Shown in pieces: positions 43,665-52,256 of a DNA stretch of 64,000 bases. The translations under genes were made by a program, and so were the position numbers. Below the pieces are notes generated by a model that worked only from the letters and a program-made list of their open reading frames with translations, made no database searches and had not been told where the DNA came from. Every line of letters starts with the position of its first letter. The first letter of the stretch is position 1. The stretch is from Lactococcus paracarnosus (GTDB taxonomy: Bacteria > Bacillota > Bacilli > Lactobacillales > Streptococcaceae), in the NCBI RefSeq assembly GCF_006770285.1, contig NZ_CP017195.1, forward strand, positions 310,001 through 374,000, read 5' to 3'.

Positions 43665-44428
43665 GTAGTGTCATTTTAGTTGTATGTATTTATTTTATAG
43701 CCCTGTTCTTATTGGCACAAGTTTTAGGGGATAATTCGATTGTTGATATTGCTTGGGGGCTGGGCTTTATCGTCGTAGCTGGTACTGGATTTTTAGTGAA
43801 TCAAAATGCTACGCCTGCAAGCGTGATAACGCTTATTTTAGTTGTTATTTGGGGACTACGTCTAGCGATTCATCTAGGGAAACGTAATATTGGCAAAGGT
43901 GAAGACTACCGATATGTCAATATGCGTAAACGCTGGGGAAGCAAGTATGCAAGACTAAAAGCATTTTTAAATGTTTTTGTTTTACAAGGTGTCCTATTGA
44001 TGATTGTATCGCTACCTATTTTGCTTGTTAATACTGGCACATCGACCGTTGTCGGCTGGTGGACGATTTTAGGTATCATCATATGGGTGATTGGCTTTGG
44101 GTATGAGGTGATTGGTGACTATCAATTAGCCCAATTCAAGAAAAATCCAGACAATAAAGGCAAGTTGCTGACAACTGGCCTTTGGTCAACAACACGTCAT
44201 CCTAATTATTTTGGTGAAGCCTTAGCTTGGTGGGGTGTATTCTTGGTAACGCTAAACGAAAGTCGTAATATGTGGGGGATTATTGGCCCCATAGTTATTA
44301 CCTTGTTATTGTTGTTCGTATCAGGTGTGCCATTATTAGAAAAAAAATACAAGAATCGTCCAGATTTTAAAGTGTATGCTGAAAAAACAGCTAAATTTGT
44401 CCCATTTATTGGTAAAAAGGGCTTATAA
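43661..44428 (+). CDS. DUF1295 membrane protein (5-alpha-reductase/ICMT-like)
   Basis: A 255-residue membrane protein that overlaps the DAK2-DegV gene by 4 bases (ATGA). It has about six hydrophobic segments. The C-terminal signature [22 protein letters not shown] (about 165-186) and [20 protein letters not shown] mark DUF1295, related in fold to isoprenylcysteine methyltransferases and steroid reductases that act on lipids. Coupling to a probable fatty-acid kinase supports some lipid-related role, which is inference. A strong terminator follows about 100 bases on. Confidence 0.85.
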   Translation: MSSVILVVCIYFIALFLLAQVLGDNSIVDIAWGLGFIVVAGTGFLVNQNATPASVITLILVVIWGLRLAIHLGKRNIGKGEDYRYVNMRKRWGSKYARLKAFLNVFVLQGVLLMIVSLPILLVNTGTSTVVGWWTILGIIIWVIGFGYEVIGDYQLAQFKKNPDNKGKLLTTGLWSTTRHPNYFGEALAWWGVFLVTLNESRNMWGIIGPIVITLLLLFVSGVPLLEKKYKNRPDFKVYAEKTAKFVPFIGKKGL

Positions 44429-44530
44429 AGCATGGTAAATGTTCTAGTATAAGGCGCTCGTAAAATAAGTGAGACGTTAACTTTTCTAATGAAGTCGTTT
44501 TTTATGAATAAAAATTAATTGATTAAGTGA

Positions 44531-44562
44531 ACCGAAGAGACTAGATCTCTTCGGTTTTTTTT
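44531..44562 (+). terminator. Terminator of the DUF2177-DAK2-DUF1295 operon
   Basis: ACCGAAGAGA-CTAGA-TCTCTTCGGT, a perfect 10-bp stem, then a run of T. Confidence 0.9.
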
Positions 44563-44615
44563 GTGTTATTGTCAGGATGTTTAATTTATATCAAATATAT
44601 ATAAAATTTAATATA

Positions 44616-44640
44616 AATAAAACGCTTTCATTGCTATAAT
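44616..44640 (+). promoter_or_regulatory. Promoter with a cre-like (CcpA) site
   Basis: TGCTATAAT is an extended -10 (44632-44640). Just upstream, AAAACGCTTTCATT resembles the 3' two thirds of a catabolite-responsive element (consensus WTGNAANCGNWNNCAW), with the first TG missing. Its position in front of a sugar-type transporter operon suits carbon catabolite repression. Confidence 0.45.
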
Positions 44641-44647
44641 AAGCTTG

Positions 44648-44880
44648 TGAAATAAGAGATTTAAGTATCGACTATTCATTTTAATTGGATAGCTGATACT
44701 TGATAGGTGGGAGACTAAGAAAAATGAGGCATGCTGCAAGTGCTGTTGATTTCTGCAGGATTTACAGTATAAAACAGATATAGTTACCGGTTTTGCAGCA
44801 TACCTGTCATCGTAAGCGATAGGTTTAGTTTACTTATCGATTATTGTGTCACTTTGATCAGTTATTAAAGAAGGTAGAAT
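44648..44880 (+). other. Long structured 5' leader or small RNA
   Basis: About 230 nt separate the predicted transcription start from the hydrolase ATG. Pairings seen: AAGTATC (44665) with GATACTT about 25 nt on; ATGCTGCAA (44732) with TTGCAGCAT, an exact 9-bp arm pair about 60 nt apart; and GCGATAGG/CTTATCG further down. I recognise no riboswitch class, T-box or protein-binding antiterminator here. No frame of useful size is present. Confidence 0.5.
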
Positions 44881-44881
44881 T

Positions 44882-46117
44882 ATGAATAAAATGCGTCAAG
44901 ATATGTCTAGTAGTCATTGTAATTGGCTTACGACATGGAGTCAGTCTCAAAAAGGATTGGGGCTTTTTCCGATTAATGACAACGGGCACACGGTAGCCTA
45001 TCAAATCCCCATTCAAAATAGTGGTGATAGGATTCGCTTGTCTTTAGGAAATTACTATGGTGAGTCGGCGTTTGAAGTTGCCGCGATAACAGTTTCAGAT
45101 AAAGCAGATCGAGACTTTAAGCAAGTGACTGTAGGGGGTGAAAGATCATTTGTCCTCGAAACAAATCAAACACGTAAAACAGACGAACTTGAGTTTGCTG
45201 TTACACCTGGTAGTAAGCTCTACGTGAGGATTTATTATCCCGAGCAATCTGAGGATAAGCGTGCGGTTTCAGGGAGTATATTTGGTTTAGATCCCAAACG
45301 TTTTGAATCAGGAGATTGTAGTCAAGATAATACGTTATCTATTGATAAAACTTATGTGGACGAATTTGTTGCAGATCCATACGCCGTGAAATTCTCTCAA
45401 GAATTTGATCAGTTTAAGCAAAGGTATACCCTAACGATTCAAGGGGTGGATGTCAGAACAAAAGATGCAGGGCATACAATCGTTGCCTTTGGAGATTCCA
45501 TCACAGAACAAAATCATTGGGTAGGCCCTTTGCAAGAGCAAATCGCTCGAACATCCAATCATCGTTCTAGTGTCGTAAACGCTGGAATTTCTGGCAATCG
45601 ATTATTAAAACAGATTGCTAATTTGCCAAGACGTGCCCAATATTTTGGCCTATCAGGTGTTGATAGATTTGAACATGATGTGTTTGAAGTGAACACCAAT
45701 GTGTCAACTGTGATTGTATCTCTTGGTGTCAATGATATTCATCAGCCTGGTACGGATGACTTCTTCTCTATTGATGAACTACCAACATTTAAGGAAATGG
45801 TTGATGGATTTGAAAAATTGATCTCTATTGCACATCAACACAACAGTCGTATTATTTTGGCTACGATTTCTCCATTCATCGGCTATGCTAAGGATGCGAA
45901 AAATTCAGAAAAAGAATTACTACGACAAGCTTTGAATGAATGGATTCGTCATAATAGCCTAATTGATGATTGCTATGATTTTGATAACATTTTGGCTGAT
46001 ACGGAAACTAAAAGCAGATTAAATGAAATCTATGATTCAGGAGATAAACTGCATCCTAGTGCTACGGGTGGAAAAGCGCTGTTACACCTGATTGATAGTC
46101 ATGAACTTATTGCATAA
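44882..46117 (+). CDS. SGNH/GDSL-family hydrolase, cytosolic
   Basis: A 411-residue esterase-type enzyme without signal peptide. An N-terminal beta-rich domain (about 1-190) precedes the SGNH domain. Block I is VAFGDSITEQ (about 202, nucleophile Ser), block II NAGISGNR (Gly), block III SLGVNDIHQ (Asn) and block V GDKLHPSATG (Asp and His of the triad). Related enzymes remove acetyl or other acyl groups from sugars. It is the first gene of an operon with an MFS sugar-type transporter, 21 bases on, so I infer deacylation of an imported oligosaccharide or glycoside. A long leader with a cre-like promoter lies upstream. Confidence 0.85.
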   Translation: MNKMRQDMSSSHCNWLTTWSQSQKGLGLFPINDNGHTVAYQIPIQNSGDRIRLSLGNYYGESAFEVAAITVSDKADRDFKQVTVGGERSFVLETNQTRKTDELEFAVTPGSKLYVRIYYPEQSEDKRAVSGSIFGLDPKRFESGDCSQDNTLSIDKTYVDEFVADPYAVKFSQEFDQFKQRYTLTIQGVDVRTKDAGHTIVAFGDSITEQNHWVGPLQEQIARTSNHRSSVVNAGISGNRLLKQIANLPRRAQYFGLSGVDRFEHDVFEVNTNVSTVIVSLGVNDIHQPGTDDFFSIDELPTFKEMVDGFEKLISIAHQHNSRIILATISPFIGYAKDAKNSEKELLRQALNEWIRHNSLIDDCYDFDNILADTETKSRLNEIYDSGDKLHPSATGGKALLHLIDSHELIA

Positions 46118-46138
46118 GCAACTTTAAAAGGAGAAAAA

Positions 46139-47365
46139 ATGGTTACAAATTACAAACGGTTCGTCTGGGCGATTGTTATCGGCTATACGATGCTATCTAT
46201 CGCATTATTGACACCTGCACTTGTTTTACTGAGTGTTAAAATTATTAATATTGATCCTACAAACTACACAAATACCTTTGGACTATGTTCTATCTTTGGG
46301 ACAACATTTGCAATTATTGCCCCGCCATTGGGCGGAGCCTTGGGTGACCGTACTAAACTAAAATTTGGTAAAAGAAGAACATGGTTAATAGTAGGTGGTA
46401 CCGTTGGTGCTATTGGTATGCTATTAATGGGGTTTAGCACAACGATTACACCACTTATTATTGGTTGGATGATTGTACAATTCTTCTATAATTTAGCAGG
46501 GGCTTCTTTTTCAGGTCTGATGCCAGATCAATTACCAGAAGATAAGCGTGCCTCTTTCTCTGGTATTATCGGCATTGTGCAGCCTTTAGGTGTCCTCATT
46601 GGGATGATGCTTTCTTACCTACTTAGTGGTAAACATGTGGGTATATTATGGATTATCCTAACAGTATTTGGTATTTTAGGTCCAGTTATTACTTGTTTAA
46701 TGATTAAAGACACACCAGCGCAACCAAGAAATAAAGAAAAAGTAAGTTTGAAAAAAAGTTTAACGTCAATTTACCCTAGCCCAAGAAAGTATCCTAATTT
46801 CACAAAGGCTATTTTACTCAAAATATTGTTCCTAATGGGCTATGGTGCAGGATCTTATCTTACAATCATGCTAGCAAAACGTTTTGGTATGTCAGGAGAT
46901 GCAGCAGGGAAATTAGTCTCTTTGATTAATTTACTTGGCTTAGTATTAACCGCATTTGCCAGTATCATAGGCGGTGTATTAAGTGATAAAACAAAAATGC
47001 AACGCCCATTTATCACAATAGCTGGTATTTGCTTCATAATCAGTCTTGGTTTTGATATGTTTGCATCTAATATCGTATTTGTCATGATTGGTGCTATCTT
47101 TGCCTCACTAGGGTTTGGTATCTTTAATTCCACAGATGCTTCACTAGTCTTACGTGTACTACCCGATCCTGAAAATGCCGGAAAAGATTTTGGGTTGATG
47201 GCATCAGCTAATAATTTACAGGGTGTCTTAATTCCGATGTTAGCACCGATTTTACTAGGTATTGGTAGCTGGTATGCATTTTTTGGTGGCTTATCGATAT
47301 TCATCTTCCTAGGTTTGATTGTGTTATACACGATTCCAGAAGATCCAAGATATACAAAAAAATAA
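46139..47365 (+). CDS. MFS transporter, sugar-symporter-like
   Basis: A 408-residue protein with twelve hydrophobic segments. The loop after helix 2 reads GGALGDRTKLKFGKRRTWLIVGG, resembling MFS/GPH sugar:cation symporters. A second copy of the motif, GGVLSDKTKMQRPF, follows helix 8, as in two-fold MFS proteins. AAAGGAG precedes the ATG. It lies directly after the SGNH hydrolase gene, so its likely substrate is an acylated sugar or glycoside; this is inference from context. Confidence 0.85.
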   Translation: MVTNYKRFVWAIVIGYTMLSIALLTPALVLLSVKIINIDPTNYTNTFGLCSIFGTTFAIIAPPLGGALGDRTKLKFGKRRTWLIVGGTVGAIGMLLMGFSTTITPLIIGWMIVQFFYNLAGASFSGLMPDQLPEDKRASFSGIIGIVQPLGVLIGMMLSYLLSGKHVGILWIILTVFGILGPVITCLMIKDTPAQPRNKEKVSLKKSLTSIYPSPRKYPNFTKAILLKILFLMGYGAGSYLTIMLAKRFGMSGDAAGKLVSLINLLGLVLTAFASIIGGVLSDKTKMQRPFITIAGICFIISLGFDMFASNIVFVMIGAIFASLGFGIFNSTDASLVLRVLPDPENAGKDFGLMASANNLQGVLIPMLAPILLGIGSWYAFFGGLSIFIFLGLIVLYTIPEDPRYTKK

Positions 47366-47403
47366 ATAGATTAATTATTTACTCATAAAGAAAAGGAAAA
47401 CAA

Positions 47404-47634
47404 ATGAAAGAAAAAATGATAATAGATCCTGAAAAATTTGCTTATACAGCGATTTCAAATTATGACATCGCATCTGAAGATGATGAACTTATCAGTAAAA
47501 AAATGTTATCCCGTTATTTGACTGCCTATTATCTCATTACAAAATTTAATGATTTAGAAGAAAAACAGATTGATATCAGTAAAACAAATGATATCAAGAA
47601 AATATTGACGATGTTGGGTACAAATAACTATTAA
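47404..47634 (+). CDS. Small cytosolic protein, unknown
   Basis: A 76-residue acidic, probably helical protein (MKEKMIIDPEKFAYTAISNY..., SKKMLSRYLTAYYLITKF). AAAGGAAAAC precedes the ATG. It is the third gene of the SGNH hydrolase/MFS operon, 38 bases after the transporter, and ends just before a terminator. I do not recognise it; it may be a small partner of the operon's enzymes. Confidence 0.6.
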   Translation: MKEKMIIDPEKFAYTAISNYDIASEDDELISKKMLSRYLTAYYLITKFNDLEEKQIDISKTNDIKKILTMLGTNNY

Positions 47635-47665
47635 GATGACCAGTTTATAATGCTGAGTTAGTTGA

Positions 47666-47697
47666 GGAAAGAAGTCGTATAGCTGCTTCTTTTTTTG
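47666..47697 (+). terminator. Terminator of the hydrolase/MFS operon
   Basis: AAAGAAG and CTTCTTT around an 11-nt loop, then a T run. Confidence 0.8.
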
Positions 47698-47743
47698 TTT
47701 GCCTTGCTACAGGAAAAGGTATGTGCTTGACATATCAGGAAAC

Positions 47744-47768
47744 AAAAAAAGATTTCTTTTACGAAATC
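47744..47768 (-). terminator. Terminator of the wall-anchored hydrolase
   Basis: On the - strand GATTTC-GTAAAA-GAAATC followed by seven T. Confidence 0.8.
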
Positions 47769-47787
47769 CTTTCTTTAAAGTTATGCC

Positions 47788-49608
47788 TTATTTTGCTTGT
47801 CGCTTATATGTCTTGAAGATAAATGGTAAGACAATGAGCAGCATACCTAGTATTACAGTGATGTATGAAGTTTCCTGCTTCTCACCAGTATCGGGTAAGG
47901 ACTTATCTGTTGCACTAGATGGTGTATTGTTTTGGGTGTATACATAGGTGACAGTCTGATCTTTATCACTTAGTATACCTTGAGCATTATCAGGTAGTTT
48001 GCTTTCATCCAGTGTATAGCCATCAATAGCTAACTTGTAGCTAGGTGTTGCTGCATTAAAAGTTTCTGAAATATTACCAGTGATTGTTTGACTAGCATGT
48101 AGCGGTTTGTTGGCTTGATCAACATAGGTTATCGTGACAGGTTTAGCTGGTTGAGGATTTTTCGCATAAACCAGGTTAACTGTTTGAGGTTGTTCACTAA
48201 AGGTACCTGTGGGGTTGCCGGTTACAGTTTTAAATGTGTAGGCTTGGATGCCTATTTGATAGTCTTTGTTCGACGCATCATACGTATCTCCATAACTACC
48301 AGTTAGTATTTTTGGTGTTGTGCCAGCAATTTGTTGACCCGTTTCATCTACGTAGTTAATCGTTACTTTATCATCAAAGACGACGTTTAGAAACTTATCT
48401 AAATTTTCGTTATAACCATTTGGATCTACAGCTAATGATTGCCCATGATCAGCACCTGGGACAGAAAATAGTTGTTTATAACCTGAACTATTATCAGCTA
48501 ATCTAGCCAGATTTGTATAAGGAACAACACTATCTGCTGTACCGTGTATAAATAATTTTGGAATAGTCGATTTTTTAACACCAGCTAAAGGTAGATCTGC
48601 GTGTAAGTCAAGGTTAAGCCAATTTTGTGCATAAACTCGATCAACTCTAGCTAAGTTTTCTTGCTTGAATTCAGCGGTTAGCCCTAAAGACTCCAACAGA
48701 CCTTTTGCCGTATCGTTTTGACTCGTAGCATTGACTAAGGTATCGTAGCTATCAGATAGTTGGTCAAAGGTAGATGCAAAACCGCAGTCTTCAACAGCAC
48801 CTTTGACATTAGTAGGGATATCTTTATTCAAAACAGATAAGATAGTGGCGGCGCCCATTGACCCACCATCTAATAAAATTTTCTGATTTGGTCTTTTCGC
48901 GATTTCATGATTGATCCAATAGATCACATCATCTGATTCATAGGCACCAAAGGTGATATAATCCCCACCGCTTGACCCTGTCGCACGGTTATCAACGATT
49001 AGTAGGTTATAGCCTCTGTCATAAAATAAGCGCGTTTGACTATTGTCATTACCATTTGACCAACTATTTCTGAACCCGCCATGCATGACGACTGTCTTAT
49101 CGGATCCGTTATCTATGTAGTAACTTGTCGAGTGAAGCGTTTTATTAGTTTCCTGATCTGGAATATCAGCATTTTCAGTGACCGTATTTGGATAGGTGCC
49201 AGTTGCAGGAGCAGGCATGTTTGTTAAAGATTGACTTGGCTGACTAAGTAGTCCTGAAAATACACTATTACCAACAAATGCGATATCGTATAGGATATAG
49301 GCACCGTATTGTCTAGCAATTAAGTCTTCATCTCCATATTTTTGACCGTCAGCAAAAATGTGAAAATTGAGATTTGCGATAAATATACCTAAATCAAATT
49401 CACTAGCTGAATGAGGCTTATTAGCTTTCATCCAAGTATCAACTTCTTTTGCATATGTTGTTTCATCAAAGGGGATTTTGTCTTTTGGTGCTGGTATTGC
49501 GTCTGCTTTAGTTGTGTCTGCTTTCAAAATACTTGATTTGGTGGTAGGCGTCAAAGTGCCACAAAGTAAGCATAGTGTCAGCATAGGGTAAGTAATTTTT
49601 TTATTCAT
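47788..49608 (-). CDS. Wall-anchored alpha/beta hydrolase with two MucBP repeats
   Basis: A 606-residue surface enzyme. ATG 49608 follows GGAGAG and opens a signal peptide (1-32). The alpha/beta-hydrolase domain (about 40-405) has the oxyanion-side motif VMHGGFRNSW (about 168), nucleophile elbow DGGSMGAA (about 243, Ser), acid Asp in HGTADSVVP (about 352) and His in GADHGQSL (about 382). Two MucBP-type repeats follow (about 410-480, ITINYVDETGQQI-like; about 485-555, TITYVDQANKPL), which in lactobacilli bind mucin or glycans. The end has a canonical sorting signal LPDTGE (about 573), a hydrophobic helix and a basic tail, so it should be covalently wall-linked by sortase A. Monocistronic. Substrate unknown; esterase or peptidase are both possible. 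Confidence 0.88.
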   Translation of the reverse strand: MNKKITYPMLTLCLLCGTLTPTTKSSILKADTTKADAIPAPKDKIPFDETTYAKEVDTWMKANKPHSASEFDLGIFIANLNFHIFADGQKYGDEDLIARQYGAYILYDIAFVGNSVFSGLLSQPSQSLTNMPAPATGTYPNTVTENADIPDQETNKTLHSTSYYIDNGSDKTVVMHGGFRNSWSNGNDNSQTRLFYDRGYNLLIVDNRATGSSGGDYITFGAYESDDVIYWINHEIAKRPNQKILLDGGSMGAATILSVLNKDIPTNVKGAVEDCGFASTFDQLSDSYDTLVNATSQNDTAKGLLESLGLTAEFKQENLARVDRVYAQNWLNLDLHADLPLAGVKKSTIPKLFIHGTADSVVPYTNLARLADNSSGYKQLFSVPGADHGQSLAVDPNGYNENLDKFLNVVFDDKVTINYVDETGQQIAGTTPKILTGSYGDTYDASNKDYQIGIQAYTFKTVTGNPTGTFSEQPQTVNLVYAKNPQPAKPVTITYVDQANKPLHASQTITGNISETFNAATPSYKLAIDGYTLDESKLPDNAQGILSDKDQTVTYVYTQNNTPSSATDKSLPDTGEKQETSYITVILGMLLIVLPFIFKTYKRQAK

Positions 49609-49783
49609 GTTAACTCTCCTCAATCATGTGTACTTTATTTTACGAAATGTAAGCGTTTTTATATATCAAAATCGTTATCTTTTTAGTATGTTTGTTAGGT
49701 GTGGTATTGAACTGTAACGCGTAAGGATAATGACACATACAGATTAACATGTTCAGGAGATACCAGGCGAGTTAAATTAAAAC

Positions 49784-49812
49784 TTGTGTCGTCGGACTTA
49801 TTGTGGTATAAT
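49784..49812 (+). promoter_or_regulatory. Promoter of rpsF-ssb-rpsR
   Basis: TTGTGT, 17 nt, TATAAT with TGTGG before the hexamer. Confidence 0.75.
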
Positions 49813-49818
49813 TAATAC

Positions 49819-49885
49819 TTGTGAGAAACCCTCACTTACTCGGGGAAGACCTCGAGTCATTAGACCAAAAGGAGGAGATACATCA
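49819..49885 (+). other. Structured leader of rpsF with two hairpins
   Basis: GTGAG-AAACC-CTCAC and CTCGGGG-AAGA-CCTCGAG (one G-U pair) stand in the leader. Autoregulation by an S6:S18 binding site is known for rpsF operons in many bacteria. The second hairpin is a candidate, but I could not match the motif with certainty. Confidence 0.4.
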
Positions 49886-50185
49886 ATGGCTACTACAAAG
49901 TATGAAATTCTTTACATTATTCGTCCAAATATTGACGAAGATGCAAAAACAGCGCTTGTTGAGCGTTTTGACACAATCTTAACAGAAAATGGTGCAACTA
50001 TTTCTGAATCAAAAGATTGGGAAAAACGTCGTCTTGCGTACGAAATCAACAATTTCCGCGAAGGTTTATACCGTATTGTCACGATTGAAGCTGATTCAGA
50101 ATCAGCTGCGACAAGCGAATTTGACCGTCTATCGAAAATCAACGGCGACATCTTACGTCACATGATCACTAAGGTTGAAGCTTAA
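49886..50185 (+). CDS. rpsF: Ribosomal protein S6
   Basis: A 99-residue small-subunit protein that pairs with S18 on the ribosomal platform. ATG 49886 follows GGAGGAGATACATCA; the longer frame runs back through the leader and promoter. The ferredoxin-like fold is clear from [40 protein letters not shown] and the end [10 protein letters not shown]. It is the first gene of the classical rpsF-ssb-rpsR operon. Confidence 0.97.
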   Translation: MATTKYEILYIIRPNIDEDAKTALVERFDTILTENGATISESKDWEKRRLAYEINNFREGLYRIVTIEADSESAATSEFDRLSKINGDILRHMITKVEA

Positions 50186-50221
50186 TTTTAAGCCAGCCTT
50201 AGGTATCAGGAAGGACTAAAC

Positions 50222-50728
50222 ATGATTAATAATGTTGTTTTAGTAGGTCGTTTGACCAAAGACGTTGAACTCCGTTACACACCAGCTAACCAAGCAGTCG
50301 CTACGTTTACGCTTGCCGTAAACCGTACCTTTAAAAATGCAAATGGAGAGCGTGAAGCGGATTTCATTAATATCGTCATTTGGCGTCAAGCTGCGGAAAA
50401 TCTAGCGAATTGGGCTAAAAAAGGTGCACTTTTAGGTGTTACTGGACGTATCCAAACGAGAAATTATGAGAATCCACAAGGTCAACGTGTTTACGTAACC
50501 GAAGTTGTTGCTGATAATTTCCAAATGCTAGAAAGCCGTTCAGCTCGCGACAATGGTCAAGGTGGCGGTGGTTATACACCATCATCACAACCAAACACTG
50601 CAAACTTCGGTGGCAATCAAGCATCACAACCACAAGCATCAGCTGCAACACCTGACTTTGGCCGCGATAGCGATCCGTTTTCAGGTGGTACGCCGATGAA
50701 CTTGAGTGATGATGATCTACCATTTTAA
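50222..50728 (+). CDS. ssb: Single-stranded DNA-binding protein
   Basis: A 168-residue SSB. The N-terminal OB fold (about 1-105) starts [21 protein letters not shown] and has [20 protein letters not shown] and [26 protein letters not shown] Gly/Gln/Ser-rich flexible tail follows, ending in the acidic tip DDDLPF that recruits repair and replication partners. The tail is slightly long but normal for the group. The gene lies between rpsF and rpsR, as in most Firmicutes. AGGAAGGAC gives the ribosome site. Confidence 0.98.
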   Translation: MINNVVLVGRLTKDVELRYTPANQAVATFTLAVNRTFKNANGEREADFINIVIWRQAAENLANWAKKGALLGVTGRIQTRNYENPQGQRVYVTEVVADNFQMLESRSARDNGQGGGGYTPSSQPNTANFGGNQASQPQASAATPDFGRDSDPFSGGTPMNLSDDDLPF

Positions 50729-50784
50729 TCACAGGTAGATAGGTTTAATTAAAACCTATCTAGAATAATATAAGGAGAAAACAC

Positions 50785-51030
50785 ATGGCAATCCAACGTC
50801 GTGGTGGCTTCAAACGCCGCAAAAAAGTTGACTTTATCGCTGCAAATAAAATCGAAAATGTTGACTACAAAGACACTGAGCTCTTGAAACGTTTCATCTC
50901 TGAACGTGGTAAAATTTTACCACGTCGTGTGACTGGTACGTCTGCTAAAAACCAACGTAAAGTTGTAACAGCAATCAAACGTGCACGTATCATGGCTTTG
51001 CTTCCATTCGTAGCAAATGAAACTGAATAG
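50785..51030 (+). CDS. rpsR: Ribosomal protein S18
   Basis: An 81-residue protein of the small-subunit platform and partner of S6. It shows [46 protein letters not shown] and [14 protein letters not shown] zinc-binding Cys set is absent, so it is the Cys-free form. AAGGAG stands 8 nt before the ATG. It is the last gene of the operon and is closed by a short terminator. Confidence 0.97.
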   Translation: MAIQRRGGFKRRKKVDFIAANKIENVDYKDTELLKRFISERGKILPRRVTGTSAKNQRKVVTAIKRARIMALLPFVANETE

Positions 51031-51041
51031 TAAATGAATAA

Positions 51042-51066
51042 GCAAATCTTTCGGGATTTGTTTTTT
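51042..51066 (+). terminator. Terminator of rpsF-ssb-rpsR
   Basis: CAAATC and GATTTG around a short loop, then six T. Confidence 0.8.
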
Positions 51067-51097
51067 GATGGCTAAAAGTTACCAGATTAAGCCATAA

Positions 51098-51124
51098 GAA
51101 AAAGACTGACAGATGTTGTCAGTC
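51098..51124 (-). terminator. Terminator of the DUF960 gene
   Basis: On the - strand GACTGACA and TGTCAGTC form a perfect stem followed by five T. Confidence 0.8.
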
Positions 51125-51149
51125 TCATTTCAGTCTGCTAGATAAGGTG

Positions 51150-51461
51150 TTAGAGTTCCATGGGCGTCATGATTGTTTCACGACCCATATTATCTACCGC
51201 ATGAAAAAGTCTAGGCCAGTTTGACTCGAACTTATAGTTAAAGTCGATGACGACAGCAGTCTCTGGATCATCATCCTGTGAAAAACGGACGGAGAGGGCG
51301 CCATGATTATTTAATAATTCAAAGTTAATCGTTGCTTCCAAAACGAAAACGCCTTTTAGGTTATTATCTATTATGTACCAGAAACAATCGATTACCTCAC
51401 CTGGTATGGTTTGGATTGTTCCAAAACTAGCATATCGTGAGAGTGTATGTGTAAAAGCCAT
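51150..51461 (-). CDS. DUF960 family protein
   Basis: A 103-residue cytosolic protein beginning MAFTHTLSRYASFGTIQTIP, which I take as DUF960, a family of unknown function in cocci. ATG 51461 follows GAGGT; the longer frame adds a Lys/Arg-rich stretch before it. The rest is beta-rich (VFVLEATINFELLNNHGALSVRF..., VIDFNYKFESNWPRLFHA). Single gene with its own terminator. Confidence 0.75.
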   Translation of the reverse strand: MAFTHTLSRYASFGTIQTIPGEVIDCFWYIIDNNLKGVFVLEATINFELLNNHGALSVRFSQDDDPETAVVIDFNYKFESNWPRLFHAVDNMGRETIMTPMEL

Positions 51462-51548
51462 AGGTTTACCTCGCTTTTTTTTCAAAAATAATTATATAAT
51501 TAAATTATATTTTAAAAGTCAGAAAAGGTCAAGAAATAGGAATTAAAA

Positions 51549-52256
51549 ATGCGAATTGATGATGTACTAGTTAGCTATACGATGACAAAAAAGTCAGAAG
51601 TCAAAAAAATAATCAAACAAAACCGTGTGCTGGTTGATGGCATCCCTATCAATTTGATCAACCACCAAGTTGACAGTAACCTCAATGAGGTCAAGTTAGA
51701 TGGTAAGCTGGTCCAATTTCCAGCCCATCGTTATCTGATGCTAAATAAGGTCATCAGGACCTTGTCCGCTAATCAGGATGCCAGTTTACCAGTGGTGTTT
51801 GATGCCTTATCATCAGATATCAATCGTGAGGGGCTTTACATTATCGGGCGATTAGATTTTTTATCTGAGGGTCTAATTTTGATAACAGATAATGGCAAGT
51901 TGGGGCGCAAGCTATTGGAGCCTGAGGCACATGTCGAGAAGGTTTATGACGTTGTGACAAAGGAGCCATTATCAGAAACAGCTGTTGCTAAATTTGCCTC
52001 TGGTCTGGTCATCGATGGTACTGTTAAGTTAGCACCTGCAAAATTAGTCGTGACATCTGAACATGCAGCGAGTGTCACGATCAGTGAAGGCAAAAATCGT
52101 CAGGTTCGCAAGATGTTTTTAAGTATAGGCGTTTTAGTCACCAAACTGGTCAGAAGGCAAATCGGACCCATCAAGTTAGATGAACAGCTAGCATCTGGAG
52201 ATTATCGCAGTCTTACTAAATCTGAAATTAAGGCACTATCGCGCTATTTTAACTAG
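51549..52256 (+). CDS. RsuA-family rRNA pseudouridine synthase
   Basis: A 235-residue enzyme that makes pseudouridine in small-subunit rRNA. The N-terminal S4 RNA-binding domain (about 1-58: MRIDDVLVSYTMTKKSEVKKIIKQNRVLVDG-like) precedes the catalytic domain. The catalytic motif is GRLDFLSEGLILIT (about 101, catalytic Asp) and the C-terminal motif is EGKNRQVRKMF (about 180). Two places deviate from the family: MLNKVIRTLSA where most members have MLNKPKG-like sequence, and FLSEGL where DTEGL is usual. The catalytic Asp is kept, so it is probably active. It converges with recX, and the two stop codons overlap by 4 bases. Confidence 0.88.
   Translation: MRIDDVLVSYTMTKKSEVKKIIKQNRVLVDGIPINLINHQVDSNLNEVKLDGKLVQFPAHRYLMLNKVIRTLSANQDASLPVVFDALSSDINREGLYIIGRLDFLSEGLILITDNGKLGRKLLEPEAHVEKVYDVVTKEPLSETAVAKFASGLVIDGTVKLAPAKLVVTSEHAASVTISEGKNRQVRKMFLSIGVLVTKLVRRQIGPIKLDEQLASGDYRSLTKSEIKALSRYFN

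Noticed and set aside
46855-47331. 158-codon - strand frame inside the MFS gene at 46139
   Set aside because: Shadow of a membrane-protein gene; the + strand frame has a complete MFS pattern and ribosome site.
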